Source: Jannaschia sp. GRR-S6-38
GTDB lineage: Bacteria > Pseudomonadota > Alphaproteobacteria > Rhodobacterales > Rhodobacteraceae
Length of the DNA stretch: 64,000 bases
Assembly (NCBI RefSeq): GCF_029853695.1
Contig: NZ_CP122537.1
Coordinates: forward strand, 806,001 to 870,000
Direction of reading: 5' to 3'
In this document: positions 16,461 through 27,448 of the stretch, piece after piece
Layout: each line of letters starts with the position of its first letter
Numbering within the stretch: the first letter of the stretch is position 1
The notes under the pieces: model-generated
Databases searched by the model: none
What the model was told of the DNA's origin: nothing
The model's input: only the letters and a program-made list of their open reading frames with translations
Made by a program: the position numbers and the translations under genes

Positions 16461-17627
16461 GTGGAGAGCTTCGATTTCATCGTCATCGGCGGCGGGATGA
16501 TGGGGGCGCCCTGCGCCCGCTACCTGGCCGAGGCCGGGCATCGCGTGGCGCTGGTCTGCCCGCCCGAGCCCGCGCGCTACGCCGACAGCGCCGGCCCCTT
16601 CGCAAGCCATTGGGACGCCGCGCGGATCACGCGGCACGTCGCCTCCGACCCGGTCTGGGCGCGGGCCTCGGCCCGGTCGATCGCGCGCTACAGCGATCTG
16701 GAGGCCCGGTCCGGGCGGCGCATCTACCACGAGACCGGCGCGCTGATGGCCGGGCTGCGCGACGGGCCGCTCGCCGATTGGACCGCGGGCTTCCTGCGGG
16801 TCGCGGACGGGGTCGAAGGGGCCGCGCGGCTGGACGCGGCCGAGGTGCGGGACCGGCTGGGCATCGCACTGCCCGTGGGCGCGGTGTCGAGTTTCGAGGC
16901 GACGGGCGGCGGCTGGATGGACCCGCGGGCGATGCGGGCCGCGCAGACGGAATTGGCGCAGGCGGCCGGCGCGACGCTGATCCCGCAGGCGGCGACGGCG
17001 CGGGCGGGCGGCACGGTGACCCTGGCCGACGGGTCGCGGCTCGCCGGCGGCCACGTGGTCGTGGCGACCGGGCCGCATGCCGGCTCGGACGGGTTGCTGC
17101 CCGCGCGGCCCGCGATGACGGTCTGGGCGCGGACCGTGGCCTTCGCGCGGCTGTCGGAGGCGGAGGGCGCGCGCCTGGCCGCACTGCCCTCGCTGATCTG
17201 GGTGCCGGAGGGCTGGGACCACGACCTCTACATGCTGCCGCCGGTGCGCTATCCCGACGGGCGGCTCTATCTCAAGATCGGCGGGCAGAAGGATGGGCCG
17301 ACGATCGGCTCGGGCGGGGCGATGCGCGACTGGTTCCACGGGACGGGCGATCCGCAGGTCGGCGCGCGGCTTCTCGCCGAGATGCGACGCGTGCTGCCGG
17401 GGCTGGATGTGGAGGCGGAGAGGCTCGGGCCCTGCGCCGTCGTCTGGTCACGGACGGGCTATCCCTACATCGAGCGGCTGGACGAGCACGTCACCGTGCT
17501 CTGCGGCGGCAACGGGGCTTCGGCGAAATGCGGGGATGAATGGGGCCGCCTCGGCGCGGTCGCGGCCACGGGCGGCGATCCGTCGGGCGAGGGCTATCCG
17601 GAAGGGTTCGCGGCGGCCTGGGACTGA
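16461..17627 (+). CDS. FAD-dependent oxidoreductase (D-amino-acid/sarcosine oxidase family)
   Basis: 388 residues with an N-terminal FAD-binding VIGGGMMGAPCARYLAEAGHRVAL (dinucleotide fold, residues ~8-32) and the C-terminal DAO-family region ending in CGGNGASAKCGDEWGRLGA. The fold is that of glycine/sarcosine/N-methyl-amino-acid oxidases, so it probably oxidises an amine or amino acid. The exact substrate is not deducible. Start GTG 16461, with the hairpin/AGGTATTT element supplying a purine-rich ribosome site. It follows hemE on the same strand. Confidence 0.8.
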   Translation: MESFDFIVIGGGMMGAPCARYLAEAGHRVALVCPPEPARYADSAGPFASHWDAARITRHVASDPVWARASARSIARYSDLEARSGRRIYHETGALMAGLRDGPLADWTAGFLRVADGVEGAARLDAAEVRDRLGIALPVGAVSSFEATGGGWMDPRAMRAAQTELAQAAGATLIPQAATARAGGTVTLADGSRLAGGHVVVATGPHAGSDGLLPARPAMTVWARTVAFARLSEAEGARLAALPSLIWVPEGWDHDLYMLPPVRYPDGRLYLKIGGQKDGPTIGSGGAMRDWFHGTGDPQVGARLLAEMRRVLPGLDVEAERLGPCAVVWSRTGYPYIERLDEHVTVLCGGNGASAKCGDEWGRLGAVAATGGDPSGEGYPEGFAAAWD

Positions 17628-17677
17628 GCCGCCGCGAAGTGCCGACCGGCCCGCGGGGACGGGCCGGCCGGTTGGGG

Positions 17678-18199
17678 TCAGTTCTCGTCCTGCTCGCTCT
17701 CGAAGTGCATCTTCACCAGTTCGACCAGGGTGAACTCATTCGGATCGAGGCCGAGCGTGCCGGCGAGCTGGGCCTTGGCGCCGGCGGAGACCGGGGTCAG
17801 CCGCTCGCCCGGGCTGGCGAATTGCGCCGGGTTCGGCACGTAGCATTCCTCGCTCTCGACCAGCGCTTTAAGCAGCGTGAGCTGGCCGGTCGTGTATTCG
17901 GCGGGGTCGACACCCAGCGAGCGAGCGAGCTGTTCGCGGCTCGACATCGGAGCGGGGGCGCGCGGCGCGGAGGCCTGCTGGAAATCGGCGAGGAGACGGG
18001 CCTTCTCGGTCTCGCTGTCGGTCGCTTCGATCCGGCAGTTCAGATCCGAGAGTTCGGCCAGCGTATGATCGCCGGCATCGACGCCCAGGTGCTGCGCCAA
18101 CTGCGCTTTCGTCGCCTGCGCCGCGGGCGACAGGTCTTCCGAGAAGGCGGGTCCGGCGAGAGCCACGAGCGCCGCGATCGATACCATACGTGCAATCAT
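17678..18199 (-). CDS. Secreted protein with three tandem ~24-residue repeats
   Basis: 173 residues with a clear signal peptide (MIARMVSIAALVALAGPAFS). The mature part has three copies of the pattern [AS][KR]xQLAxxLG[VL]DPxE[YF]TLxEL at residues ~30-53, 87-110 and 141-164, spaced 54-57 residues apart, plus Cys55 and Cys119, which could form a disulfide in the periplasm. No enzymatic motif. Start ATG 18199 follows AGGAGATC. It is flanked by heme genes on both sides but not obviously cotranscribed with them. Function unknown. Confidence 0.7.
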   Translation of the reverse strand: MIARMVSIAALVALAGPAFSEDLSPAAQATKAQLAQHLGVDAGDHTLAELSDLNCRIEATDSETEKARLLADFQQASAPRAPAPMSSREQLARSLGVDPAEYTTGQLTLLKALVESEECYVPNPAQFASPGERLTPVSAGAKAQLAGTLGLDPNEFTLVELVKMHFESEQDEN

Positions 18200-18336
18200 T
18201 GTTCTGATCTCCTGTCCTGACTTGGACGGCGGAGACGAGACCTCCCCTGTTCCGCCGACCTTGCAGAGGACGATGGCGGATTCGCCCGGGGGCGGCATTG
18301 ACGGCCGTCAAGACCCGTGGCGCGGGTCGCGAAGGG

Positions 18337-19239
18337 TCAGACCCACTTGGCGAGCGGCGGCAGGCTCATCAGCACGGCATTGGCGTCATGCCCGGTCTCG
18401 AGCCCGAACTTCGTGCCGCGGTCGTAGACGAGGTTGTACTCGGCATAGAGGCCGCGATGGACGAGTTGCGCCTCGCGGTCGGCCTCGGTCCAGGGCTGGT
18501 CGCGGCGCTTTTCGGCCAGGGGCAGGAAGGCGGGCAGGAAATGCGCGCCGACATCGCGGGTGAAGGCGAAATCGGCCTCCCAGTCGCCGGTGTTGAGGTC
18601 GTCGTAGAAGATGCCGCCCACGCCCCGGGCCCGCTTGCGGTGCGGGATGAAGAAATACTCGTCCGCCCAGGCCTTCAGCTTCGTATAGCGGTCCGCGCCA
18701 TCGAGCGGGCCGTGCGGGTCGCAGGCGGCCTTCATCTCGGCGTGGAAATGCGCGGTGTCCTCGGGATATTCGAGACAGGGATTCAGGTCGGCGCCGCCGC
18801 CGAACCACCAGGCGTTGGGTGTCCAGAACATCCGGGTGTTCATGTGCACGGCCGGCGCGTGCGGGTTCCGCATATGGGCGACGAGGCTGATGCCCGAGGC
18901 CCAGAAGCGCGGATCCTCGGCCATGCCCGGCACGCCCCGCGCGGCCATCGCCGCCTGCGCGCGCGGCGCGAGCGTGCCGTGAACCTCGGACCAGTTGACG
19001 CCCACCTTCTCGAAATGGCGGCCGCCGCGCATCACCGACATGATGCCGCCGCCCGCGTCCGAGCCGTCCTCGGAGGCGCGCCGCGTGGGCGTGACCTCGA
19101 AGCGGCCGGCCGGGCCGTCCCAATGCGCGGCGGGCCGGTCCTCCAGCCCCTCGAAGGCGGCGACGATCCGGTCGCGCAGTTCGCGGAACCAGGCGGCGGC
19201 CCGGGTCTTGTGGTCACTCGCCTCGGTCTGGTCCTTCAT
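18337..19239 (-). CDS. hemF: Oxygen-dependent coproporphyrinogen III oxidase
   Basis: Aerobic conversion of coproporphyrinogen III to protoporphyrinogen IX. 300 residues, the typical length, with GGGIMSVMRGG...FEKVGVN, VHMNTRMF, WWFGGGADLNP, and the KRARGVGGIFYDDL motif. ATG 19239 (MKDQTE) is favoured over the longer reading from 19305, whose first ~20 residues lack similarity. The gene stands alone on this strand, divergent from the carboxypeptidase gene. Confidence 0.94.
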   Translation of the reverse strand: MKDQTEASDHKTRAAAWFRELRDRIVAAFEGLEDRPAAHWDGPAGRFEVTPTRRASEDGSDAGGGIMSVMRGGRHFEKVGVNWSEVHGTLAPRAQAAMAARGVPGMAEDPRFWASGISLVAHMRNPHAPAVHMNTRMFWTPNAWWFGGGADLNPCLEYPEDTAHFHAEMKAACDPHGPLDGADRYTKLKAWADEYFFIPHRKRARGVGGIFYDDLNTGDWEADFAFTRDVGAHFLPAFLPLAEKRRDQPWTEADREAQLVHRGLYAEYNLVYDRGTKFGLETGHDANAVLMSLPPLAKWV

Positions 19240-19485
19240 CTCGCCCCCGAACATCCGTTGGTCGCAGCGCCCGGTCGGGGCGCCCTCGTCGCGCCGTTCT
19301 GGCACGAAACCGGCCCCGGGGTGTAGGCCCCGCGGGCGCCGATCTGACCCTCCTCATTCCCGCAAGAGCGGTTTTTTGGATTGCGGCACATGCGCCGATG
19401 GATTTTCGCTGAGAATGCCTGTACCGTCATGGCCATAACAAGCGACCGGCAAAAGTCGGCGCGACATAGGCAGAGCAGTCTACCG

Positions 19486-20764
19486 ATGAAACAAGTGACA
19501 AGGGCGGTCCACGCCCTGCTACCCATTGTCGTCGCCCTGTTCCTGGCCCTGCCCGGACAGGCGGCCCCCTATGCCGAGATGGTCATCGATGCCCGCACGG
19601 GCGAGGTGCTGCGATCGCGCAACGCCGATGCCCGTCTGCACCCGGCCTCGCTGACCAAGATGATGACGCTCTACATCGCCTTCGAGGCGGTGCGTCTGGG
19701 CGAGATCACGCTCGACACCGAGGTGCGCATCAGCCGCAACGCCGCCAACGAGCCGCCCTCCAAGCTGGGCCTGCGCGCGGGGCAGCGGATCGCCTTCCGC
19801 TACCTGATCCGCGCGGCAGCGGTGAAATCGGCCAATGACGCGGCCACCGCCATCGGCGAGGCGATCTCGGGCTCGGAATCGGCCTTCGCGGAGCGGATGA
19901 ACCGCACCGCCCGCGCGCTGGGCATGACATCGACCAGCTTCCGCAACGCCCACGGGCTGACGCAGTCGGGGCATCTGAGCACCGCGCGCGACATGACCAC
20001 GATGGGGCGGCGGCTGTTCTACGACTATCCGCAGTACTACAACCTGTTCTCGCGGCGCACGACGGACGCGCAGATCACGCAGGTGCGCAACACCAACCGC
20101 CGCCTGCTGGACGCCTATCCGGGCGCGGACGGCATCAAGACGGGCTACACGCGCGCGGCGGGCTTCAACCTCGTCTCCTCGGCCGAGCGCAACGGCGTGC
20201 GCGTGATCGCGACCGTGTTCGGCGGCCGCTCGACAGCCACGCGCAACAAGCGAGATCGCCGAGCTTCTGGACATGGGGTTCGCCCGCGCCCCCGCCCGCG
20301 TGACCGAGCGGCGCCCTGCCCTGCCCACCTATAACGGTGCCACGCGGCCCGGCCCGTCGGCGCCGGCGGTGTCGCTGCGCCCGATCATGCGCGGCGTGCC
20401 GGCCGCGGCGCTCTTCGCGGCGGCCCCGGTCCCCACCGGCGAGGTCACGCCGGCGCCGCGTCCCGTCGTGACAGCCGAGGCCGGGACGGAGCCCCGCATC
20501 GTCACCCGCGCCTCGACCTCGGGCGGGCGCACCTTTGCCATCGCGCTCAACCGCCAGCCCTCGCGCTCGGCGGCGGACAAGCTCCTGCTGCGGACCGCGC
20601 TGCAGGAGCTCGACACGCTGGACGACGCGCTGCGGCAGGTCGATCCGGTCTCGGGCGGCTACGCGCCCAGCTTCGTGGGCCTGAGCGAACGCGAGGCCAA
20701 CCGCGCGTGCATCCGCCTGCGCGCCCGCGAGGTGGATTGCGACGTGGTGGGCGGCAGCGGCTGA
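19486..20764 (+). pseudogene. D-alanyl-D-alanine carboxypeptidase with SPOR domain, frameshifted
   Basis: Peptidase S11 (PBP5-like) enzyme that trims peptidoglycan stem peptides. Start ATG 19486; signal peptide through ~residue 26 (LPGQAA). Catalytic motifs are all in the first frame: SLTK, SAN and IKTG. The reading frame breaks near 20248 (CAACAAGCG): removing one A restores RNSEIAELLDMGF and links to the second frame, which carries a proline-rich linker and a C-terminal SPOR-like domain ending at 20764. As read, the first frame ends at 20334 without the SPOR domain. Either a true indel or a sequencing error. Confidence 0.85.
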
Positions 20765-20786
20765 CCGGACGGAGATCCGACGATCG

Positions 20787-20814
20787 AGGGGCGGCCCGCG
20801 GGCCGCCCCTTTTT
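20787..20814 (+). terminator. Rho-independent terminator after the carboxypeptidase
   Basis: Perfect 24-base palindrome centred at 20798-20799 (AGGGGCGGCCCG / CGGGCCGCCCCT) followed by TTTT. Confidence 0.8.
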
Positions 20815-20856
20815 CGTGGGCTTTTGAGAAGACCGGCGGTCGGCTGACGCGGCCCC

Positions 20857-22464
<1,608 letters not shown>

Positions 22465-22540
22465 GCGGCGGGGTCCCATGCGTGAAGGGCGGCGCCCGGC
22501 CCGGAGCGCGCACCGGGCGAGAGGATCGGGGCCGGGCGGA

Positions 22541-23647
22541 TCACGCGAAGGTCTTCCGCGGGTCGAAGGCGTCGCGGATGCCCTCGAAAATGAACACCAG
22601 AAGCGACAGCATGATCGCGAAGGTGGTGAAGGCGGTAAAGCCCAGCCACGGCGCCTGCAGGTTCTGCTTGGCCTGCAGCGTGAGCTCGCCCAGCGACGGC
22701 GCCGAGGAGGGCAGCCCGAAACCCAGGAAGTCGAGCGAGGCCAAGCCCGCGATCGAGCCGGTGACGATGAAGGGCAGGAAGGTGACCGTGGCGACCATCG
22801 CGTTGGGCAGCACATGGCGGAACATGATCGTGCCGTTGCCCACGCCCAGCGCGCGGGCGGCGCGGACATACTCGAAATTGCGCGCACGCAGGAACTCGGC
22901 GCGCACCACGCCCACGAGCGCCGTCCAACCGAACAGCGTGCTGAGCCCGACCAGCAGCCAGAAATTCATCGGGATGATCGCGGCGACGATGATGATGATG
23001 TAGAGCGAGGGCGTGGAGCCCCAGATCTCGATGATGCGCTGGAAGATCAGGTCCAGCCAGCCGCCGAAGAAGCCCTGCACCGCCCCCGCCGCGATCCCGA
23101 TCACGCTGGTCAGCAGCGTCACGATCAGCGCGAAGAGCACCGACAGCCGGAAGCCGTAGATCACGCGGGCCAGCACGTCGCGCGCGGTGTCGTCGGTGCC
23201 CAGCCAGTGTTCGGAATCGGGCGCGGAGGGCGCGGCGCCCTGGATGTCGTTGACGGTGTTGTAGCTGTAGGGGATGGGCGGCCAGAGCAGCCAGCCTTGC
23301 GCCACGTCCTCGCCGTTCCAGGTGCCGGTCGCCTCGACCTGCGCGATGACCTCCTCGGGGAAATCGAAGCAATCCTCCTGCCCGCCCGAGATGATGAGGC
23401 AGCGCACCTCCTCGTCGCGATAGGCGGCCTCGGTCTGGAAATCGCCGCCGAAGGCCGTCTCGGGATAGAAGCGGAAGATCGGCACGTGCAGGTCGCCCTG
23501 GTAGCTGACCAGCAGCGGCTTGTCGTTGGCGATCAGCTCGGCCACCAGGCTCAGCCCGAAGAGCACCGCGAAGATCCACAGCGACCAGACGGCGCGGCGG
23601 TTCTTGCGGAAGTTGCGCAGGCGGCGTTGGTTGAGCGGCGACAGCAT
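22541..23647 (-). CDS. yejE: Peptide ABC transporter permease
   Basis: 368 residues. After an N-terminal membrane segment (WIFAVLFGLSLVAELIAN) comes a long periplasmic insert, characteristic of YejE, then the BPD_transp_1 membrane core with the EAA-type loop (YVRAARALGVGNGTIMFRHVLPNA). Its ATG overlaps the yejB stop by one base. Forms the channel with YejB. Confidence 0.92.
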   Translation of the reverse strand: MLSPLNQRRLRNFRKNRRAVWSLWIFAVLFGLSLVAELIANDKPLLVSYQGDLHVPIFRFYPETAFGGDFQTEAAYRDEEVRCLIISGGQEDCFDFPEEVIAQVEATGTWNGEDVAQGWLLWPPIPYSYNTVNDIQGAAPSAPDSEHWLGTDDTARDVLARVIYGFRLSVLFALIVTLLTSVIGIAAGAVQGFFGGWLDLIFQRIIEIWGSTPSLYIIIIVAAIIPMNFWLLVGLSTLFGWTALVGVVRAEFLRARNFEYVRAARALGVGNGTIMFRHVLPNAMVATVTFLPFIVTGSIAGLASLDFLGFGLPSSAPSLGELTLQAKQNLQAPWLGFTAFTTFAIMLSLLVFIFEGIRDAFDPRKTFA

Positions 23648-24729
23648 CAGGCTTCCCGGCTCTCGAAGTCGATCCGCGGATCGATCCAGATATAGGTCAG
23701 GTCGGTGATCAGCCCCATCACCAGCCCGATCAGCGAGAAGGTGAAGAGCGTGCCGAACATCACCGGGTAGTCCCGCGAGACCGCCGCCTCGAAGCCCAGC
23801 CGGCCCAGCCCGTCGAGCGAGAAGATTGTCTCGATGATGAGCGAGCCGCCGAAGAACACCGCGACGAAGAGCGCGGGGAAGCCCGAGATCACGATCAGCA
23901 TCGCGTTGCGGAAGACATGGCCGTAGAGGACCGCGCTCTCTGTCAGGCCCTTGGCCTTGGCGGTGATGACGTATTGCTTGCGGATCTCGTCGAGGAAGGA
24001 GTTCTTCGTCAGAAGCGTCAGCCCCGCGAAGGCCGAGATCGTCGAGGCGGCGACCGGCAGCGCGATGTGCCAGAGATAGTCCAGCGCCTTGCCGACGAGG
24101 CTAAGGGTTTCCCAGTCGTCGGAGGTCAGTCCCCGCAGCGGGAAGAGCCGGAAATAGGATCCGCCCGCGAAAAGCACGAGCAGCAGGATCGCGAAGAGGA
24201 ACCCGGGGATCGCGTAGGCCACGATGACGACGCCGGAGGTCCAGGTGTCGAAGACCGAGCCGTCGCGCACCGCCTTGCGGATGCCCAGCGGGATCGAGAT
24301 CAGGTATGCGATTAGCGTCGACCACAGGCCCAGCGTGATCGAGACGGGCATCTTCTCCAGCACCAGGTCGACCACGGAGATCGAGCGGAAATAGCTCTCC
24401 CCGAAATCGAAGCGCATGTAGTCCCACATCATGTTGAGGAAGCGCTCAAGCGGCGGCTTGTCGAAGCCGAACTGGCGCTCCAGCTCGTCGATGAATTCCT
24501 GCGGCAACCCGCGGGCGCCGACGTAGCCGCTGTCATTGCCGGGCGTGCCCTGCAATTCCTGCGCCCCGCCCGAGATGCCCGAGAACACGTCCCCGCCGCC
24601 TTCGAGCTGGGCCAGGACCTGCTCGACCGGACCGCCGGGCACGAATTGCACCAGCGTGAAGTTGATGATCATGATCCCCAGGAGCGTGGGGATCATGAGC
24701 AGCAGGCGCCTCAGGATATAGGCGCCCAT
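23647..24729 (-). CDS. yejB: Peptide ABC transporter permease
   Basis: 360 residues with the OppB-type N-terminus ([36 protein letters not shown]), a periplasmic insert of ~80 residues, then five more membrane segments. The EAA loop reads [26 protein letters not shown]. It starts directly at the yejA stop and is coupled to yejE. Confidence 0.92.
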   Translation of the reverse strand: MGAYILRRLLLMIPTLLGIMIINFTLVQFVPGGPVEQVLAQLEGGGDVFSGISGGAQELQGTPGNDSGYVGARGLPQEFIDELERQFGFDKPPLERFLNMMWDYMRFDFGESYFRSISVVDLVLEKMPVSITLGLWSTLIAYLISIPLGIRKAVRDGSVFDTWTSGVVIVAYAIPGFLFAILLLVLFAGGSYFRLFPLRGLTSDDWETLSLVGKALDYLWHIALPVAASTISAFAGLTLLTKNSFLDEIRKQYVITAKAKGLTESAVLYGHVFRNAMLIVISGFPALFVAVFFGGSLIIETIFSLDGLGRLGFEAAVSRDYPVMFGTLFTFSLIGLVMGLITDLTYIWIDPRIDFESREA

Positions 24730-26583
24730 TCAGAGAGCCCCGGCCTCGCGAAGGGCGGCCGCGCCCTCGGCGTCGAACCACCAGAAATCCAGCGCGCCCA
24801 GCGCCAGCGGCGGCAATTCCGCGGGATAGGCGTATTGGTCCCAATAGGCGACCCAGTGCTCCTGGTTGCCCCATTGCGGGATCCAGAAGCCCTGGGCGCG
24901 CAGCACGCGGTCGAGGGCCCGGGTCGAGGTCCGCAGCGCGTCGAGGTCGTCGGCGGCGATCACCGTATCGATGAGCGCGTCCACCGCCGGATCGGCCAAC
25001 GCCATGATGTTGCGCGAGCTGTCCTCGGCCGTCTCGGAGCCGAACCACTGCTTGAGCCCGAGGCTCGGCTCGAAGCCTTGGCCCGGCGACTGGTTGGTCA
25101 GGTCCCATTCGCCGGTGCGCCGGCGCTCGATATATTGCGAGCGGTCGATCCGCTCCAGCCGGGCGTCGATGCCGACCGAACGCAGGTTCTCGATATAGGG
25201 GTTCACGATGCGGTCGAAGGTCGGGTTGAACTGGATGATCACCAGCTCCAGCGTCTCGCCCGCCGCGTTGCGCAGGATGCCGTCATCGCCGGTGGCCCAG
25301 CCCGCCTCGGTCAGCAGGCGCAGCGCTTGGCGCCGGGTGCGGCGGTCGGGAAGGTTCTGCCCAGCGTCGTTCACGGGCGGCATCGCCGCCTCCTCGGTCA
25401 GGATCGCCGGGTCGAGCAGGCCCTGGTCGACAAGCGGCTGCAAAAGGTCCGCCTCGCCATCCGAAGGCAGGCCCTCGGCCGCCAGGTCGGATCCGCCCCA
25501 GAAGCTGTAGGGCCGCTGGTAGAGGCCGTAGAACAGCGTCTCGTTGGACCATTCGAAGTTAAACAGCATCCGCACCGCGTCGCGCACGCGCGGGTCCTGC
25601 CACTTGTCGCGGCGCAGGTTGAAGACGAAGCCCTGCGCGGCCGAGATGTTACCGTCGGGCAGCGTCTCCAGCACGACCCAGCCGCGGTCGACGGCGGGGA
25701 AGTCGTAGGAGGTCGCCCATTCCTTGGACGAGCTCTCCGCCCGGAAGGTGTATTCGCCCGCCGCGAAAGCCTGCATCGCGGCTGAGCTATCGGCGAAATA
25801 CTCCAGCCGGATGTCGTCGAAATTCCAGCGGCCGCGGTTGAAATGATGCTCCGCGCCCCACCAGTTCGGGTTCCGCGTGTAGACGATCGAGCGGCCGATA
25901 TCGACGTCGCCCAGCACGTAGGGCCCGGTCCCCATGAAGGGCACGGTCGTGCTTTCGTCGATGCGGGCGCCGGTTTCCTCGAACCAGGCCTTCGAGAAGG
26001 GGTTCCAGAGGCCGACCAGCCCCATGCGGTCGCGCTTGGGCGCCTCGGGGTTGAATTCGAACCGGACCTGGTAGGGGCCCGTCGCCTCGACGCTCGCGAA
26101 GAAGCCGTCGATGATGTTCTTGAACTCGGGCAGGCCCTGCTCGAGGAAGATGTTCACCGTGAAGACCACGTCCTCGGCGGTCATCGGCGTGCCGTCGGCG
26201 AAGGTGACGTCCTCGCGCAGGTTCATCACCACCCAGTCCAGGCTCTCGGGATATTCGACCGTCGTGCAGAGGTAGCAATAGCTGCCATAGGGATCGTCCG
26301 CGGCGGCGATCATCAGGTCCTCGTAAAGCAGGTCGGTATTCGCCGCGACGTTGCCCTTGCGGGTGTAGTTGTTGAAGCTGTCGAAATTGCCCAGCGCCGA
26401 CAGGCTGATCTCGCCGCCCTTGGGCGCGTCCAGATTGACGTAAGAGAAGGGCTCGTCCGGTCCGTATTTCAGCTCGCCAAAATTGGAATAGCCGTGGCTG
26501 ACGGTGACCTCCTCCTCCTGCGCGAGGACGGGGGCGGCGGCCAGAACCGCGGCGGCGGCGATCACGGCGGTGCGGATGAGCAT
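24730..26583 (-). CDS. yejA: Periplasmic peptide-binding protein
   Basis: 617 residues, SBP family 5 (oligopeptide-binding). Signal peptide MLIRTAVIAAAAVLAAAPVLAQ. The mature protein opens with VSHGYSNFGELKYGPDEPFSYVN and contains the family pattern WVVMNLREDVTFADGTPMTAEDVVF. ATG 26583 is backed by GAGGGAGGT; the longer frame to 26658 is upstream sequence. First gene of yejABEF; delivers peptides to YejBE. Confidence 0.92.
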   Translation of the reverse strand: MLIRTAVIAAAAVLAAAPVLAQEEEVTVSHGYSNFGELKYGPDEPFSYVNLDAPKGGEISLSALGNFDSFNNYTRKGNVAANTDLLYEDLMIAAADDPYGSYCYLCTTVEYPESLDWVVMNLREDVTFADGTPMTAEDVVFTVNIFLEQGLPEFKNIIDGFFASVEATGPYQVRFEFNPEAPKRDRMGLVGLWNPFSKAWFEETGARIDESTTVPFMGTGPYVLGDVDIGRSIVYTRNPNWWGAEHHFNRGRWNFDDIRLEYFADSSAAMQAFAAGEYTFRAESSSKEWATSYDFPAVDRGWVVLETLPDGNISAAQGFVFNLRRDKWQDPRVRDAVRMLFNFEWSNETLFYGLYQRPYSFWGGSDLAAEGLPSDGEADLLQPLVDQGLLDPAILTEEAAMPPVNDAGQNLPDRRTRRQALRLLTEAGWATGDDGILRNAAGETLELVIIQFNPTFDRIVNPYIENLRSVGIDARLERIDRSQYIERRRTGEWDLTNQSPGQGFEPSLGLKQWFGSETAEDSSRNIMALADPAVDALIDTVIAADDLDALRTSTRALDRVLRAQGFWIPQWGNQEHWVAYWDQYAYPAELPPLALGALDFWWFDAEGAAALREAGAL

Positions 26584-26766
26584 TCTCGGACCTCCCTCAA
26601 GGGTTGGCGGACAGCTAATGAGCGGGGCGCGCGGAGCGCAAGGGGGCCCAGGCGCCACCGTGTTGAAACCGCCTCACATCCCGGTGACGTAACGCGGGGT
26701 CGGCGCGGGAAAAGGGGCCAGCCGGCCCGCATACGGCCCGCCTTGTTCCCATCCGGGCCGGACGTG

Positions 26767-26793
26767 AAAAGGGCCGCCCCTGCGGGACGGCCC
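26767..26793 (-). terminator. Terminator after the cytochrome c gene
   Basis: On the minus strand GGGCCGTCCC-GCA-GGGGCGGCCC followed by TTTT. Confidence 0.7.
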
Positions 26794-26818
26794 GTAATTA
26801 GGTTCGCGGAGGGCTGGA

Positions 26819-27346
26819 TCAGCCGCCGATCGTCTCGAGATAGGCGATCAGGTTCGCGCGATCCTCGATATCGGACATGCCGCGATAGGCCATCTTGGTG
26901 CCCGGCGCCCATTCCTTGGGGTTGAGCAGGAAGCCGTTGAGGTTCTCGGGCGTCCAGGCCTCGCCCTTGCCGGCCAGCGCGTCGGAGTACGAATAGCCCT
27001 CGGCCGCGCCGATCTCGCGGCCGACGACGCCGTAGAGATAGGGGCCGGTGCCGTTCTCGCCCTGCTCCAGCTTGTGGCAGGCGGCGCATTGGCGCCACAG
27101 GCCCTCGCCATCGGCGGCGGAGGCGTTCACGAAGACCTCCTCGAAGGGGATCTCGGGCTCGGCTTCGGCGGGCGCGGCATCATCCTCGGCGGACGCGACC
27201 TCGATCTCGTAGCCCATGGCGTGATCCTCACCATGCCCGTCCGAGCCGACATGGTAGAGGCTCTCCGCCCCCCAGGCGCCCAGAAGGAAGATCAGGAGCG
27301 CGCCGCAGAAGGCGCCGCCGGCCTTGGTGAAGGTCATCGTATCCAT
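26819..27346 (-). CDS. Membrane-anchored c-type cytochrome
   Basis: 175 residues: an uncleaved N-terminal membrane anchor (~10-29, AGGAFCGALLIFLLGAWGAESL), an acidic Ala/Glu linker (~40-70), and a class I cytochrome c domain with CAACH heme attachment near residue 92, a distal Met in GTKMAYRG, and a C-terminal ANLIAYLETIGG helix. This is the layout of the membrane cytochrome c (CycM/c-y type) that carries electrons from the bc1 complex to terminal oxidases in alphaproteobacteria. ATG 27346; a weaker start is possible at the next Met. Divergent from pheA. Confidence 0.88.
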   Translation of the reverse strand: MDTMTFTKAGGAFCGALLIFLLGAWGAESLYHVGSDGHGEDHAMGYEIEVASAEDDAAPAEAEPEIPFEEVFVNASAADGEGLWRQCAACHKLEQGENGTGPYLYGVVGREIGAAEGYSYSDALAGKGEAWTPENLNGFLLNPKEWAPGTKMAYRGMSDIEDRANLIAYLETIGG

Positions 27347-27448
27347 GTGCTGCACTCTCTCGCGTCTGCGTCGGCGGGTATGTATGTGACAACGTGCCGG
27401 GAGGGCAAGTGTTGCACCCGCGACGAAACGCACCAGAGACCCACGGGA

